The notes: generated by a model from the sequence alone, not told the origin. A DNA stretch of 11,000 bases from Acidobacteriota bacterium (GCA_023410055.1 JAEYQK010000116.1:1-11000); one strand, 5' to 3'; positions 1 to 6,968 are shown, numbered from the stretch's first letter. Made by a program: numbers and translations.

Positions 1-66
1 GTTTGGCCCTCTCCTGTCAGCTGTACCTATGCAGTTTCGTTTCCATGCGGCGGCAGATAGACACTC

Positions 67-79
67 CTGGAATTTCCAG
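67..79. repeat. 13-bp palindrome upstream of the methyltransferase gene
   Basis: CTGGAA and TTCCAG flank a single central T, giving a perfect dyad about 130 bases upstream of the methyltransferase start. It could be an operator for a dimeric regulator, or chance. Nearby, TTATCGG occurs twice at a 9-base period (119-125 and 128-134). The rest of the first 211 bases shows no gene or RNA that I recognise. Confidence 0.3.
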
Positions 80-211
80 AATGTAAGCGCTACAAATCGA
101 ATACGAACTGCACACCATTTATCGGCATTATCGGAGAAGATGATTAGTGATTCGCTTCGATAAAATTCCGGACAAGACCCAGGCCCCAGCCTGTATCATC
201 AGAAAACACTA

Positions 212-955
212 ATGTCCCGCGAAAATTCAGTTGCCCCTTTTTGTTTGCCCCGCACCGCCCGTCGGTGGTTCCAGGACTCGGTTCGGTACCGCGGTCTTTT
301 TCGCACACTCTCCACTCTGGTCGTCCGCCTGTGGGAGTTTCTGCGTGACTCGACTCCGGCTCGTCGGCGATCGCGATTCGGCGATCTTCAGTTCGATTTC
401 GACCATCACGTCAATACAACGTGGTCCAACATCGGTCTTCGCACTCGGATTCGCGAATTCTTTTCCGGTGAACCGTATCAACCAATCGAATCTGATCAGT
501 TCCACGAGATGTTGTCCGCGGTCCCAATCGACTACGCCAACTTCACGTTTATCGACTTGGGTTCGGGAAAAGGGCGCGCTTTGCTTCTCGCATCGGACTA
601 TCCTTTCCGACGTATTATCGGCGTCGAGATAATTCCCGAACTTCACTTCATCGCGGAGGAAAATGCCAGAAAATACAACAGCCCCTCGCAAAAGTGTTTT
701 CACATTGAAACCGTCTGCCAGGACGCTCGTCATTTCGAGTTCCCGATCGAACCCACATTCCTTTACTTGTTCAATCCGTTCTTCGAACCGGTCCTGCGCG
801 AGGTTTTAGCGAATCTCGAAGAATCCTTGAGACAACATCCCCGGCCATTTGTGCTGCTCTATGCGAATCCCATTTCAGAACATGTAATTGCCTCTGCGCC
901 ATTCTTCACCAAATTCGCCGGAACCCATCAGTACTCGTTTTTTAGGCCCGCTTAG
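212..955 (+). CDS. Class I SAM-dependent methyltransferase, DOT1-like
   Basis: A predicted 247-residue cytosolic methyltransferase of unknown substrate. The SAM-binding motif I is clear at residues 113-122 (FIDLGSGKGR). An acidic residue that would bind the SAM ribose ends strand beta2 (GVEI, E139), QDAR follows at 170-173, and a motif-IV-like FNPF lies at 187-190. The text around motif I (an LLLAS segment, then IIGVE and a helix ending in EEN) resembles the small bacterial proteins that hit the DOT1 histone-methylase profile; bacteria lack that histone substrate, so the name reflects fold only. The first 75 residues are Arg-rich and show no domain I know. The ATG at 212 is the only good start, although no strong ribosome site precedes it. 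A -10-like TAAAAT at 161-166 lies at a sensible distance but has no convincing -35 partner. The gene stands alone, and its neighbours do not suggest a substrate. Confidence 0.85.
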   Translation: MSRENSVAPFCLPRTARRWFQDSVRYRGLFRTLSTLVVRLWEFLRDSTPARRRSRFGDLQFDFDHHVNTTWSNIGLRTRIREFFSGEPYQPIESDQFHEMLSAVPIDYANFTFIDLGSGKGRALLLASDYPFRRIIGVEIIPELHFIAEENARKYNSPSQKCFHIETVCQDARHFEFPIEPTFLYLFNPFFEPVLREVLANLEESLRQHPRPFVLLYANPISEHVIASAPFFTKFAGTHQYSFFRPA

Positions 956-1137
956 GGCGGCAATATCTAGCTGGGAAATCAGCAACTTACGTTGTCTTGC
1001 GTCATTTTTGCAATTTTTTGGCAAGTAGCTGCATCTAAGTTACTGATGTGTGCTTCAGATTGAGGCGGTTGAATATCTACTTCAGCCCGACTTCATCCAA
1101 GCGCGATCTAGACCGAATGAAGGACGTGTGCAGCAAC

Positions 1138-1338
1138 ATGGAACAAGGTACTGTGAAGTGGTTTAACGATGCGAAGGGCTACGGATTTATCACGCGCCAG
1201 AACGGCGAGGATGTATTCGTGCATTTTTCTGCCGTCCAGGGAAACGGCTTTCGGAGTCTGCAGGAAGGCCAGGCCGTGCAGTTCGAAGTGACCAAAGGTC
1301 CCAAGGGATGGCAAGCTGAAAACGTTACACCGCTTTAA
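1138..1338 (+). CDS. csp: Cold-shock protein (CspA family)
   Basis: A 66-residue single cold-shock domain that binds single-stranded RNA and DNA and acts as an RNA chaperone. The protein begins MEQGTVKWFN. RNP1 is the KGYGFI segment at residues 13-18 and RNP2 is VFVHF at 26-30, both with the aromatic residues used for base stacking. The length matches the family. The frame is open back to 1048, but the ATG at 1138 is chosen because the canonical cold-shock N-terminus starts there; an ATG at 1117 would add seven unlike residues. An AGGA at 1121-1124 is the only ribosome-site candidate and is rather distant. The 182-base gap upstream would allow a long 5' leader as in cspA genes, but I cannot show one. 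The frame ends just before a strong hairpin that faces the convergent operon. Confidence 0.95.
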   Translation: MEQGTVKWFNDAKGYGFITRQNGEDVFVHFSAVQGNGFRSLQEGQAVQFEVTKGPKGWQAENVTPL

Positions 1339-1362
1339 TCTGACGCCCCAACAGCTTGAAAT

Positions 1363-1397
1363 AAGAAGAGGCAGCCCGTCGTGGACTGCCTCTTCTT
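1363..1397. terminator. Bidirectional intrinsic terminator between convergent genes
   Basis: Arms at 1363-1374 (AAGAAGAGGCAG) and 1386-1397 form a perfect 12-bp stem with an 11-base loop. The outer A/T-rich parts of the arms supply a U-rich 3' side on either strand, so the same hairpin can end the cold-shock transcript (+) and the nat transcript (-), whose stop codon lies 17 bases away. Confidence 0.8.
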
Positions 1398-1413
1398 CGC
1401 TACATTAACCGCA

Positions 1414-2184
1414 CTAAAGGTTAACCCCAAATTCGCTTCGCAACAATTCGTACCATTCCTCTGGGTCCACGCGCCGCTCTATCCGTTCCCCATCCCTGTC
1501 TATGATCAACTGCTCTTGTGAGAGAGTCTTCCGTCCATCCACGGTCGCAATTGAACAGACGCGCCCCTTTGTGAATCCGGAATCAGGCGAAGTCTGGTGA
1601 TAACGGCACATTCCGCTGAAATCCGCCAACCGCCGTGGAATCATGCTGAAGTCGTACATACCGCCCCAACTCTTATCGTCAGCTTTACGCTGCTTTGCCG
1701 ACCATTCCCCGGGACGCACTTCTCTCAACTGATAAGCATATCCACGCTGAATCTCTTCCCTTCCATCCTCCAGACGTAGCGGCTCGATAAACGAATCTCC
1801 GAACCCAACATCTGCCAACCACCGTTGCGGCCCAGCCCCCTCAATCTCGAATGAGACGATAAGAGCCAAATGATCAAACTCAGGGGCAACTTTATCTTGA
1901 TTCAAGCTCACGCGCGCTGAAACCAGAGTCACATCGTACCCCAGTGTTTTCAGTAGTTCGGCGAAGATCCCGTTAAGTTCGTAGCAGAAGCCGCCTCTAC
2001 GCTGTGTAACGATCTTCTGGAACAGCCTGTCCCGAAACAGCGCAATAGGCCTTTTCTGGGAGATATCCAGATTCTCGAAAGGAACAGTCAGAAGGTGCGC
2101 ACGGTGCAGTCCCCGAAGCGTCTCTACCGTAGGCTCTAGCGAGCCGTCATAGCCGATCCGTCGCAGATAAGCACTAACGTCCAT
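1414..2184 (-). CDS. nat: Arylamine N-acetyltransferase
   Basis: A cytosolic enzyme that moves an acetyl group from acetyl-CoA to the nitrogen of arylamines, hydrazines or arylhydroxylamines by a ping-pong mechanism. The Cys-His-Asp triad is visible when numbered from the ATG at 2184: C67 in RRGGFCYELN, H105 in FDHLALIV and D125 in LADVGFGD. The PFENLD motif near the N-terminus is also typical. The protein has 256 residues, near the family norm. The frame can be opened to a TTG at 2214, but MDVSAYLRRIGYDG is the usual family N-terminus and places the triad close to the positions known in the Salmonella enzyme; neither start has a good ribosome site. It is the last gene of the psd-to-nat run, 33 bases after holA, with no evident functional link to the genes before it. 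The natural substrate is unknown; xenobiotic detoxification is an inference. Confidence 0.93.
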   Translation of the reverse strand: MDVSAYLRRIGYDGSLEPTVETLRGLHRAHLLTVPFENLDISQKRPIALFRDRLFQKIVTQRRGGFCYELNGIFAELLKTLGYDVTLVSARVSLNQDKVAPEFDHLALIVSFEIEGAGPQRWLADVGFGDSFIEPLRLEDGREEIQRGYAYQLREVRPGEWSAKQRKADDKSWGGMYDFSMIPRRLADFSGMCRYHQTSPDSGFTKGRVCSIATVDGRKTLSQEQLIIDRDGERIERRVDPEEWYELLRSEFGVNL

Positions 2185-2217
2185 AACTTGCCGGCTCACG
2201 TCGGAGCCGCTCAAGGT

Positions 2218-3342
2218 CTACACTGGCAATTCCTGCTGTTCCCACCCCACAGGTACAACAGGCATTTCGCCCGCCAAATCGAGCACCAGCTTTTCCAGTA
2301 TGAATCGTTTGCTTGGTGGATTTGACCGCAGCGCGAGGTCGGCCTTCGCGATAAGTCTCAAGCCTCGCGTCAATTCCCGTCGCGACTTAAACCGTCTCGC
2401 CTGCCTGATCAAATCTTCTGCCGCAAACGGAGGCACCCTGAATCCCTGCCACAATACCTGCCAAAGGGCTCGCGAATCCCTGACGTTCTTTTCCGCTATG
2501 ACCAGCATCTGCCGATACGTCTTGGCCAGCATATAAAGATGCCCGATCGCCGCGTCATCTCCATCGCCGCTCGATAGCAGCGCATCCATAATACCCAATG
2601 CTTTCGCTCTGTCCTTGGCCGAAATGGCGTCCGTCAGTTCATAAAGGGACCGCTGCTTGGCCGCCAGGACCATCGTTTCGACGTCCCCCAGTGTGATCCG
2701 CTTCTTCTCTGCCACGTACAGGATGAGCTTTTCAAGCTCATTGGCGATCATCATCATGTCGCCGCCAAGCGCATCCGCCAACTCGCGTGCAGCATCGGCG
2801 TCAACCTTCACACCGTGCGCGGTCGCCGTCTCGGTCGCCCAGCGCATGGCATCGCCTTCCTCTACTCGCGCCAACTCGACAATTCCACAGCAACTCCCGA
2901 GCGTCTCTTGTATCCGCTCGAATCTGTCCTTGTCCTGAAGATCCATTCTCCGGCGATCTGCCGGAATATTCAGGTGGTCAGCAATAAACACGATCAGCGC
3001 ATCCGGATTGGGATTCGCGCAATACTCCTCGACGGCCTTGAACTCATCCTGGTGAGATCCTCGGCCATACAGCTGCTTTACGTTGCGAACGAAGAAAACC
3101 TGAAATGGTGCCATTAGCGACGGTGTCCGCGCACGGTCCAGCACCTCAACCAGTTCGCAGTCCCCGAGATCCATCTCGTACAAGCTGAAATCCCGCATCT
3201 CTGGAAGAATCAGGTATTTCAGCACCGCCTCGCGGCACTGTTTCCTGAAGAACGCTTCGTCACCCACCAGCACGTATGCAGGCTTCATCTTGCGCGATTT
3301 CACATCCGTGACGAACCGCTCTGTGGGCCCAAAGCTTCGCAT
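2218..3342 (-). CDS. holA: DNA polymerase III subunit delta (clamp loader)
   Basis: The 374-residue delta subunit is the 'wrench' of the clamp-loader complex and opens the beta sliding clamp at the replication fork. The N-terminal segment KPAYVLVGDEAFFRK (about residues 20-34) is the family signature that stands in place of a functional Walker A. The middle DAARELADALGGDMMMIANELEKL-type helices (about 183-207) and the C-terminal helical collar ending in SKRFILEKLVLDL also fit HolA. Length matches the family's 330-380. The ATG at 3342 is preceded by GAGG ten bases upstream and lies two bases after the lptE stop codon, so translation is probably coupled. An lptE-holA pair is a common arrangement in Gram-negative bacteria. 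The sequence looks intact. Confidence 0.92.
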   Translation of the reverse strand: MRSFGPTERFVTDVKSRKMKPAYVLVGDEAFFRKQCREAVLKYLILPEMRDFSLYEMDLGDCELVEVLDRARTPSLMAPFQVFFVRNVKQLYGRGSHQDEFKAVEEYCANPNPDALIVFIADHLNIPADRRRMDLQDKDRFERIQETLGSCCGIVELARVEEGDAMRWATETATAHGVKVDADAARELADALGGDMMMIANELEKLILYVAEKKRITLGDVETMVLAAKQRSLYELTDAISAKDRAKALGIMDALLSSGDGDDAAIGHLYMLAKTYRQMLVIAEKNVRDSRALWQVLWQGFRVPPFAAEDLIRQARRFKSRRELTRGLRLIAKADLALRSNPPSKRFILEKLVLDLAGEMPVVPVGWEQQELPV

Positions 3343-3344
3343 TC

Positions 3345-3881
3345 CTAGAACGCCTCCAGAACATCGCTCACAAGTGTCCGTGCGAAGTTGTCCGACAATC
3401 GATGCAACGCTGGCGAGGTCTCCTCAAAGAAGGTCGAGATGTCTTGCGTGATCTGATACTGTTCGCGGAACGTGTACCCCGGGTTCTCAAACAGCACTTT
3501 ACCCTTACGATCCACCAGCGAGACACTCACCCCGACCGTTACCAGCACGCTGGAAACTCGCCCCGTCGTCGTATCAAACGTGACCGGAGATATCTGTATG
3601 CTCGTTACCGTGCCCTTAAGAATCGCATCCGCGTCCGGCTCAACCTTATTGACGATCCGGTATTTCGTACGAACGATCAACTCACGTACCACAGCCTGCG
3701 TCAGCATCTGCTCAACTTTGTACTGTTGTGTCCTGTTGGCAAATGCCGGCACGGCAATCGTCTGGACTGTCGCGGGAAGCCTTGTCCCCTTCCCCGCAGT
3801 GTGGTATCCGCATCCGGCAAACAACACGATCGAGCCCGCGGCAATCAACCCAAGTGCCAGCCGCGCCCTCGCGCCGGTCAT
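3345..3881 (-). CDS. lptE: LptE-type LPS-assembly lipoprotein
   Basis: A predicted outer-membrane lipoprotein of 178 residues. In the family, LptE plugs the LptD barrel and helps insert lipopolysaccharide into the outer leaflet. A short basic N-terminus and a hydrophobic stretch (residues 8-22) lead to a lipobox LFAGC with the lipid-anchoring Cys at 24; the -3 position is Phe rather than the usual Leu, a mild deviation. CGYHTAGKG directly after the Cys and the IAVPAFANRTQQY segment are typical of bacterial LptE-like proteins. The start is the ATG at 3881: it overlaps the upstream stop codon as ATGA and has a strong AAGGGAAGG site. The longer GTG frame from 3926 would bury the signal peptide. 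It is followed after two bases by holA. LptD is not in this window. Confidence 0.87.
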   Translation of the reverse strand: MTGARARLALGLIAAGSIVLFAGCGYHTAGKGTRLPATVQTIAVPAFANRTQQYKVEQMLTQAVVRELIVRTKYRIVNKVEPDADAILKGTVTSIQISPVTFDTTTGRVSSVLVTVGVSVSLVDRKGKVLFENPGYTFREQYQITQDISTFFEETSPALHRLSDNFARTLVSDVLEAF

Positions 3882-4906
3882 TGAACCTTCCCTTTTGGGC
3901 GCGCCGCCATCATGGTCTCGGCACACTCGACAGCCGTCATTCCGATCACCCGCAGGTTATCGGCGGCTGCCCACAGCCAGAATCCGTTCGCATTCTGCGC
4001 ATCGCGCTTTACGCTAAGCAGTATTCCATCCTGCCCAGCCACGTTCACGTTACTCGGCGCATCTTCCATCTGTCTTGCCATGGTCACGTGTTCGCCCGCG
4101 AGTGCCCTTTCCACGTCTCCCTGGGACAACGCCGCCTCGAACTCAATGTAGATCGAAAACGTGTGCCCATGGAAGCTGGGAGCTTGAAGCAGCATCAGGG
4201 AAGGTACCCTCACCTCGTCGTTCGCGATTTTCGCGAAATGCCGCGCAATTCGCTGCTCAACAGTTGCGATCGGCGGAACAGAATTCTCTCCGTACCGTGC
4301 AATAACATTGAACGCAACCTGCTCGTCGAAAACCTTCTTCGGCAGTTCCCGGAACGAAAGCAGATTCACGGTCTGCTCATGCAACTCGTCCATTCCGCCA
4401 CGTCCATGCTCTGAAGCTGGCTCAATCACCGTAGCGGCAGCCGTCTTGATCCGCCCCGCCTTGGCGGCCCTCACCATCAGTAGCGCCAGCACCTGCGCTG
4501 CCGGATGCGCGGCTATCACCGGCGCGGGCTGCAACTCAGGGGCTACACTCTGGTTCAACTCTCGCTCGATCCACGGCGAACGCACCCTGGCTCCCGGCGC
4601 GTCTTCCAACGCATAGGACAAGTCAATGATCGCGCTCCCCGCATCCTTCGCCAGCATCCAGTTCCGCTTGGTGAATTTTCCTTCTGACGCAAAGAACGCA
4701 AAGTCCACGCCGTCGAACTGGTCTCTGCCAACGCTCTGAACGAACGTTACTTCGTCGCCCACAGCCTCGAGCTGCCCCAGTGACTCATCATCGTCCAGCA
4801 GTCGTACATCTCCCGGGAAGCTTCGGTCGTTAAGAACGTCCGCCAACTCTTTACCTTTCAGCGTGGACGCCCCCACAATGGCTACTCTAAATTGTCCGGA
4901 TTTCAT
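3878..4906 (-). CDS. USG-1-like Asd-family protein, probable pseudoenzyme
   Basis: A 342-residue relative of aspartate-semialdehyde dehydrogenase, with an N-terminal NAD(P)-binding fold (VAIVGAS at residues 8-14) and a C-terminal Asd/ArgC-like dimerisation domain. The active site is degraded. The catalytic-Cys loop, normally NPNCST, reads AHPAAQ (133-138), so Cys becomes Ala136. The usual Gln of YQAVSGAG is Glu162. The substrate-binding Arg of the RVP motif is Gln241, while the His seven residues later (H248 in FHGH) is kept. The QAPSFHGH wording and a WAAADNLR segment (312-319) resemble E. coli USG-1, an Asd paralogue without known enzymatic function, rather than true Asd. It overlaps pssA upstream and lptE downstream by ATGA, so it is co-translated with envelope genes. 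Automated annotation would probably call it Asd; I infer a non-dehydrogenase role, possibly regulatory or structural. Confidence 0.85.
   Translation of the reverse strand: MKSGQFRVAIVGASTLKGKELADVLNDRSFPGDVRLLDDDESLGQLEAVGDEVTFVQSVGRDQFDGVDFAFFASEGKFTKRNWMLAKDAGSAIIDLSYALEDAPGARVRSPWIERELNQSVAPELQPAPVIAAHPAAQVLALLMVRAAKAGRIKTAAATVIEPASEHGRGGMDELHEQTVNLLSFRELPKKVFDEQVAFNVIARYGENSVPPIATVEQRIARHFAKIANDEVRVPSLMLLQAPSFHGHTFSIYIEFEAALSQGDVERALAGEHVTMARQMEDAPSNVNVAGQDGILLSVKRDAQNANGFWLWAAADNLRVIGMTAVECAETMMAARPKGKVQ
3886..3894 (-). promoter_or_regulatory. Ribosome binding site of lptE
   Basis: On the minus strand this reads AAGGGAAGG, ending four bases before the ATG at 3881. It lies inside the last codons of the upstream gene and decides the start in favour of the short LptE form over the upstream GTG. 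Confidence 0.7.
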
Positions 4907-5793
4907 TGAAGTTCAGACGCTTCCTTATAGGTCGGAGGCGCAGGCTGGCTCGGTCGACGAACTATATACATCAGCCGCGCAATCACCCCCGACAGCATGT
5001 ACATCAACGCGAGTATAAAAAGAACGTACTGCGAAAAGAACCAGATCAGCGCAATGAGACCACCCACAAGAATGATCATCCGAAAAGGCTGTTGGTGCCG
5101 AAGATCGATGTCCTTGAAACTGTAGAAACGCCAGGTACTAACCATCAGGAAACCGGTCGCAGTCACCAAGCCCAGCCAGATTACGGCTTCCCACCAGGAC
5201 TGCAATGGCCTGCCGCTGGTAAAGTGAACCACCGCAGCAATCACTCCGGCTCCTGCCGGAATCGGCATCCCCACGAAGTACTTCCTCCCCGGCTTACCTG
5301 GGTTTGACGGCTGCGGATTCTTCTGGATATTGAACCGAGCGAGTCTCGACGCACCTGCCACAAGGAACAAAAATGTTGCGATTCCACCGACCTGAACCAG
5401 CTTCGTTCTGAAATCGGCACTCCATGAATCCGGGAAGAGCAACAGCTTGAAGCCCCATATCCAGGCCAGCACCGCGGGGGCCACTCCGAACGTAATCACG
5501 TCGGCAAGCGAGTCCAGCTCTCGACCGAAATCGCTCGTTGTATTCGTCATGCGAGCGATTCGTCCGTCGAGACCGTCAAACAGCACCGCAAAACCTATGG
5601 CAATGGCCGCGTAGTCCAAATGCTTCGGCTCGACCGTCGAGCCCTGAAACGCCTGCGAGATCGCGTAGTACCCCGCCGCAATATTGAGACTCGTAAAGAG
5701 TGAGGGCAGAATGAACATGCCTTTCCGGAAACGCCGCTTCCTGCGCTCCACCGGAAACTCCCCATCCTGCAATCTGCGATCAGCACCGTCCAT
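4903..5793 (-). CDS. pssA: CDP-diacylglycerol-serine O-phosphatidyltransferase
   Basis: An integral inner-membrane enzyme that joins CDP-diacylglycerol and L-serine to give phosphatidylserine and CMP, the step before Psd. The CDP-alcohol phosphatidyltransferase signature is complete: D73-G-L-D76-G77-x2-A80-R81, then G90-x3-D94-x3-D98, which supplies the metal-binding aspartates. Several hydrophobic segments (about 27-47, 61-72, 102-117, 127-142 and further ones to about 275) fit the multi-pass fold of the B. subtilis-type PssA. The first 25 residues are highly charged and cytosolic. The 296-residue length is slightly above the usual 230-280. The ATG at 5793 shares one base with the psd TAA stop, and the stop overlaps the next start as ATGA, so the gene depends on coupled translation. 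Sequence is intact. Confidence 0.94.
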   Translation of the reverse strand: MDGADRRLQDGEFPVERRKRRFRKGMFILPSLFTSLNIAAGYYAISQAFQGSTVEPKHLDYAAIAIGFAVLFDGLDGRIARMTNTTSDFGRELDSLADVITFGVAPAVLAWIWGFKLLLFPDSWSADFRTKLVQVGGIATFLFLVAGASRLARFNIQKNPQPSNPGKPGRKYFVGMPIPAGAGVIAAVVHFTSGRPLQSWWEAVIWLGLVTATGFLMVSTWRFYSFKDIDLRHQQPFRMIILVGGLIALIWFFSQYVLFILALMYMLSGVIARLMYIVRRPSQPAPPTYKEASELQ

Positions 5794-6461
5794 TACTGGC
5801 CTCCCCTGGTCTGCTCTTGCGCTATGCCTGCCAGCACTGGTTGCTTTGCGCCTCGGTATTGCGCCAGGACGCTACTGCCGCCCTTCACGTGATCTCCCAG
5901 TCTTACTCGAATCTCCACATTCGGATCCATCACTACATCGACTCGCGACCCGAACTTGATTAATCCCACTCGCTCTCCACGGGCCACCTTGTCGCCCACC
6001 TTCTTGGTGCAGACAATCCGCCTTGCGATCAAGCCCGCAATCTGCTTGAAGACAATCCTGTGCCCCTCGCCCTCAACCGTGATGACGTTCTGCTCGTTCT
6101 GTTCCGACGAGATCGCGCCCATAGCATTCCCAAACTTCCCGCGCTTGTACGCAACCGCCTTCACCTCTCCCGCGATAGGCGAACGGTTCACGTGAACGTT
6201 GAACACGTTCAGGAAAATACTCAATCGCTGGTGCGGTTTGCCATCGACTTCCACCGTCGAGATGTCCGTGACCTTTCCGTCTGCGGGCGAAACAATCGCC
6301 CCGGCCTCCTGCGGTATCACCCTCTCAGGATCGCGGAAAAACCAGAGAAAGAAACAGCCCAGCAGCAGCGGCAGCACGATCCACCACGGACCCGCCAGCC
6401 ACCCTACCACCGCGGCCACGATCAACATTCCTATGCCGTAATAAATGCCGTCTTTAACCAT
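5793..6461 (-). CDS. psd: Phosphatidylserine decarboxylase (pyruvoyl enzyme)
   Basis: This enzyme decarboxylates phosphatidylserine to phosphatidylethanolamine at the inner membrane. It is the short archaetidylserine-type form of 222 residues. Two hydrophobic segments (about 8-24 and 26-42) anchor it; FFRDPER and SPADGKV (58-64) follow, then the FLNVFNVHVNRSP segment with the conserved His90. The self-cleavage site is GGSS at 194-197: cutting before S196 would make a beta chain of about 195 residues and an alpha chain of about 27 carrying the pyruvoyl group. It is the first gene of the operon and passes its stop codon directly into the pssA start. A TATAAT lies only a few bases before the ATG, so the message may be nearly leaderless; no Shine-Dalgarno site is present. 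The N-terminus MVKDGIYYG fits the family, which supports this start. Confidence 0.93.
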   Translation of the reverse strand: MVKDGIYYGIGMLIVAAVVGWLAGPWWIVLPLLLGCFFLWFFRDPERVIPQEAGAIVSPADGKVTDISTVEVDGKPHQRLSIFLNVFNVHVNRSPIAGEVKAVAYKRGKFGNAMGAISSEQNEQNVITVEGEGHRIVFKQIAGLIARRIVCTKKVGDKVARGERVGLIKFGSRVDVVMDPNVEIRVRLGDHVKGGSSVLAQYRGAKQPVLAGIAQEQTRGGQ

Positions 6462-6472
6462 GAGAATACTTA

Positions 6473-6478
6473 ATTATA
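6473..6478 (-). promoter_or_regulatory. Candidate -10 element of the psd operon
   Basis: On the minus strand this reads TATAAT, a full match to the sigma-70 -10 consensus. No good -35 is seen at 16-18 bases; TGGGCA sits 19 bases upstream. A start of transcription about seven bases downstream would leave only about five bases before the psd ATG at 6461. Either the message is leaderless or the real promoter is further upstream in the repeat-rich gap. Confidence 0.4.
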
Positions 6479-6494
6479 AGCGCGATGCCCTATC

Positions 6495-6570
6495 CAGTGC
6501 CCCACGTTTCGGTACGCCATAAGTCGGTGTCCCACAAGTCGGTGCCCCACGTTCGCGAAGCTAACGTGGG
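6495..6570. repeat. Tandem 15-bp repeats with competing hairpin arms
   Basis: AAGTCGGTGTCCCAC (6521-6535) is followed directly by AAGTCGGTGCCCCAC (6536-6550), 14 of 15 bases alike. GTGCCCCACGTT occurs at 6497-6508 and again at 6542-6553. AACGTGGG at 6563-6570 can pair with CCCACGTT at either 6546-6553 (9-base loop) or 6501-6508, giving two alternative hairpins. The segment lies in the 245-base gap between psd and the DUF465 gene, which holds no gene. A second small hairpin (GCA plus CCCTT at 6617-6624 against AAGGG and TGC up to 6640) follows. It looks like a degenerate interspersed intergenic repeat, but I cannot count copies elsewhere. Confidence 0.65.
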
Positions 6571-6655
6571 ACTTCCCATTACTGGGGTATTCTCCTTCTG
6601 AAGCCGCCGGGGGGCCGCACCCTTCCCGAAGGGAGCGTGCGAGGTATCCAGAAAC

Positions 6656-6690
6656 ACAAAAGCCCCCAGCCACTGGCCGGAGGCCTTTGT
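6656..6690 (-). terminator. Intrinsic terminator of the DUF465 gene
   Basis: Read on the minus strand, 16-base arms (6690-6675 and 6671-6656) pair fully around an AGU loop, with three G-U wobbles, and the 3' side runs into UUUUGUGUUU. On the plus strand the wobble positions become A-C mismatches, so the element is directional. It lies 17 bases after the DUF465 stop codon and separates that gene from the psd operon. Confidence 0.8.
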
Positions 6691-6706
6691 TCACTCTTAG
6701 AACTAC

Positions 6707-6931
6707 TTAAGCTGTCTTTTCAGTCTTGAACTGTCGCTCAAGATTCTCCATCTGGTCTTTTAGGCGCAATTTCAGCTTCTTTAGCCTTACTTCTTCAATC
6801 TTCTCGTCTTCGGAAAGGAAACGTTTGGAGGAAAGAGATTCGAGCCGCTGGGAATATTGCGCATGCTCCTGAGCCATGCGACGGAACTCCTCATTGCTGC
6901 TCATGAGCATATCGCGTACCTGAGAAGCCAT
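6707..6931 (-). CDS. DUF465 / YdcH-like small coiled-coil protein
   Basis: A 74-residue, highly charged, probably all-helical protein. The pattern of a central SQRLESLSSKR segment, then LSEDEKIEEVRLKKLKLRLKD (residues 39-59), matches the DUF465/YdcH family, whose function is unknown; its members form short antiparallel coiled coils. No signal peptide, Cys or membrane segment is seen. The ATG at 6931 has a strong AGGAGGG site at 6941-6947 with nine bases of spacing, so the start is secure. A minus-strand terminator follows directly and a weak promoter precedes it, so it may form its own transcript, although rimI upstream has no clear terminator and could read through. Confidence 0.85.
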   Translation of the reverse strand: MASQVRDMLMSSNEEFRRMAQEHAQYSQRLESLSSKRFLSEDEKIEEVRLKKLKLRLKDQMENLERQFKTEKTA

Positions 6932-6968
6932 CCGGAAAAACCCTCCTGCTTGGGTCTAAAACTTAATC

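Noticed and set aside
227..733. 168-codon minus-strand open frame inside the methyltransferase gene
   Set aside because: The plus strand carries a clear SAM-binding motif in this stretch; the antisense product has no recognisable features.
2185..2214. TTG start giving a 266-residue NAT
   Set aside because: The ten extra residues lie before the canonical family N-terminus, shift the triad away from usual positions and have no ribosome site.
3728..4414. 228-codon plus-strand open frame opposite lptE and the USG-1-like gene
   Set aside because: It spans two overlapping minus-strand genes with strong family matches and has a low-complexity Arg/His/Ser-rich product.
3878..4906. Functional aspartate-semialdehyde dehydrogenase (asd)
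   Set aside because: The catalytic Cys, Gln and Arg positions are Ala, Glu and Gln, and the motif wording follows USG-1.
6521..6550. Possible CRISPR or tandem-repeat array
   Set aside because: Only two 15-bp units in direct contact, without spacers and without cas genes.
6470..6694. 74-codon minus-strand open frame with repeated VGHR-like peptides
   Set aside because: It translates the intergenic tandem repeat and runs through the DUF465 terminator. It has no ribosome site and no domain, so it is a by-product of the repeat.
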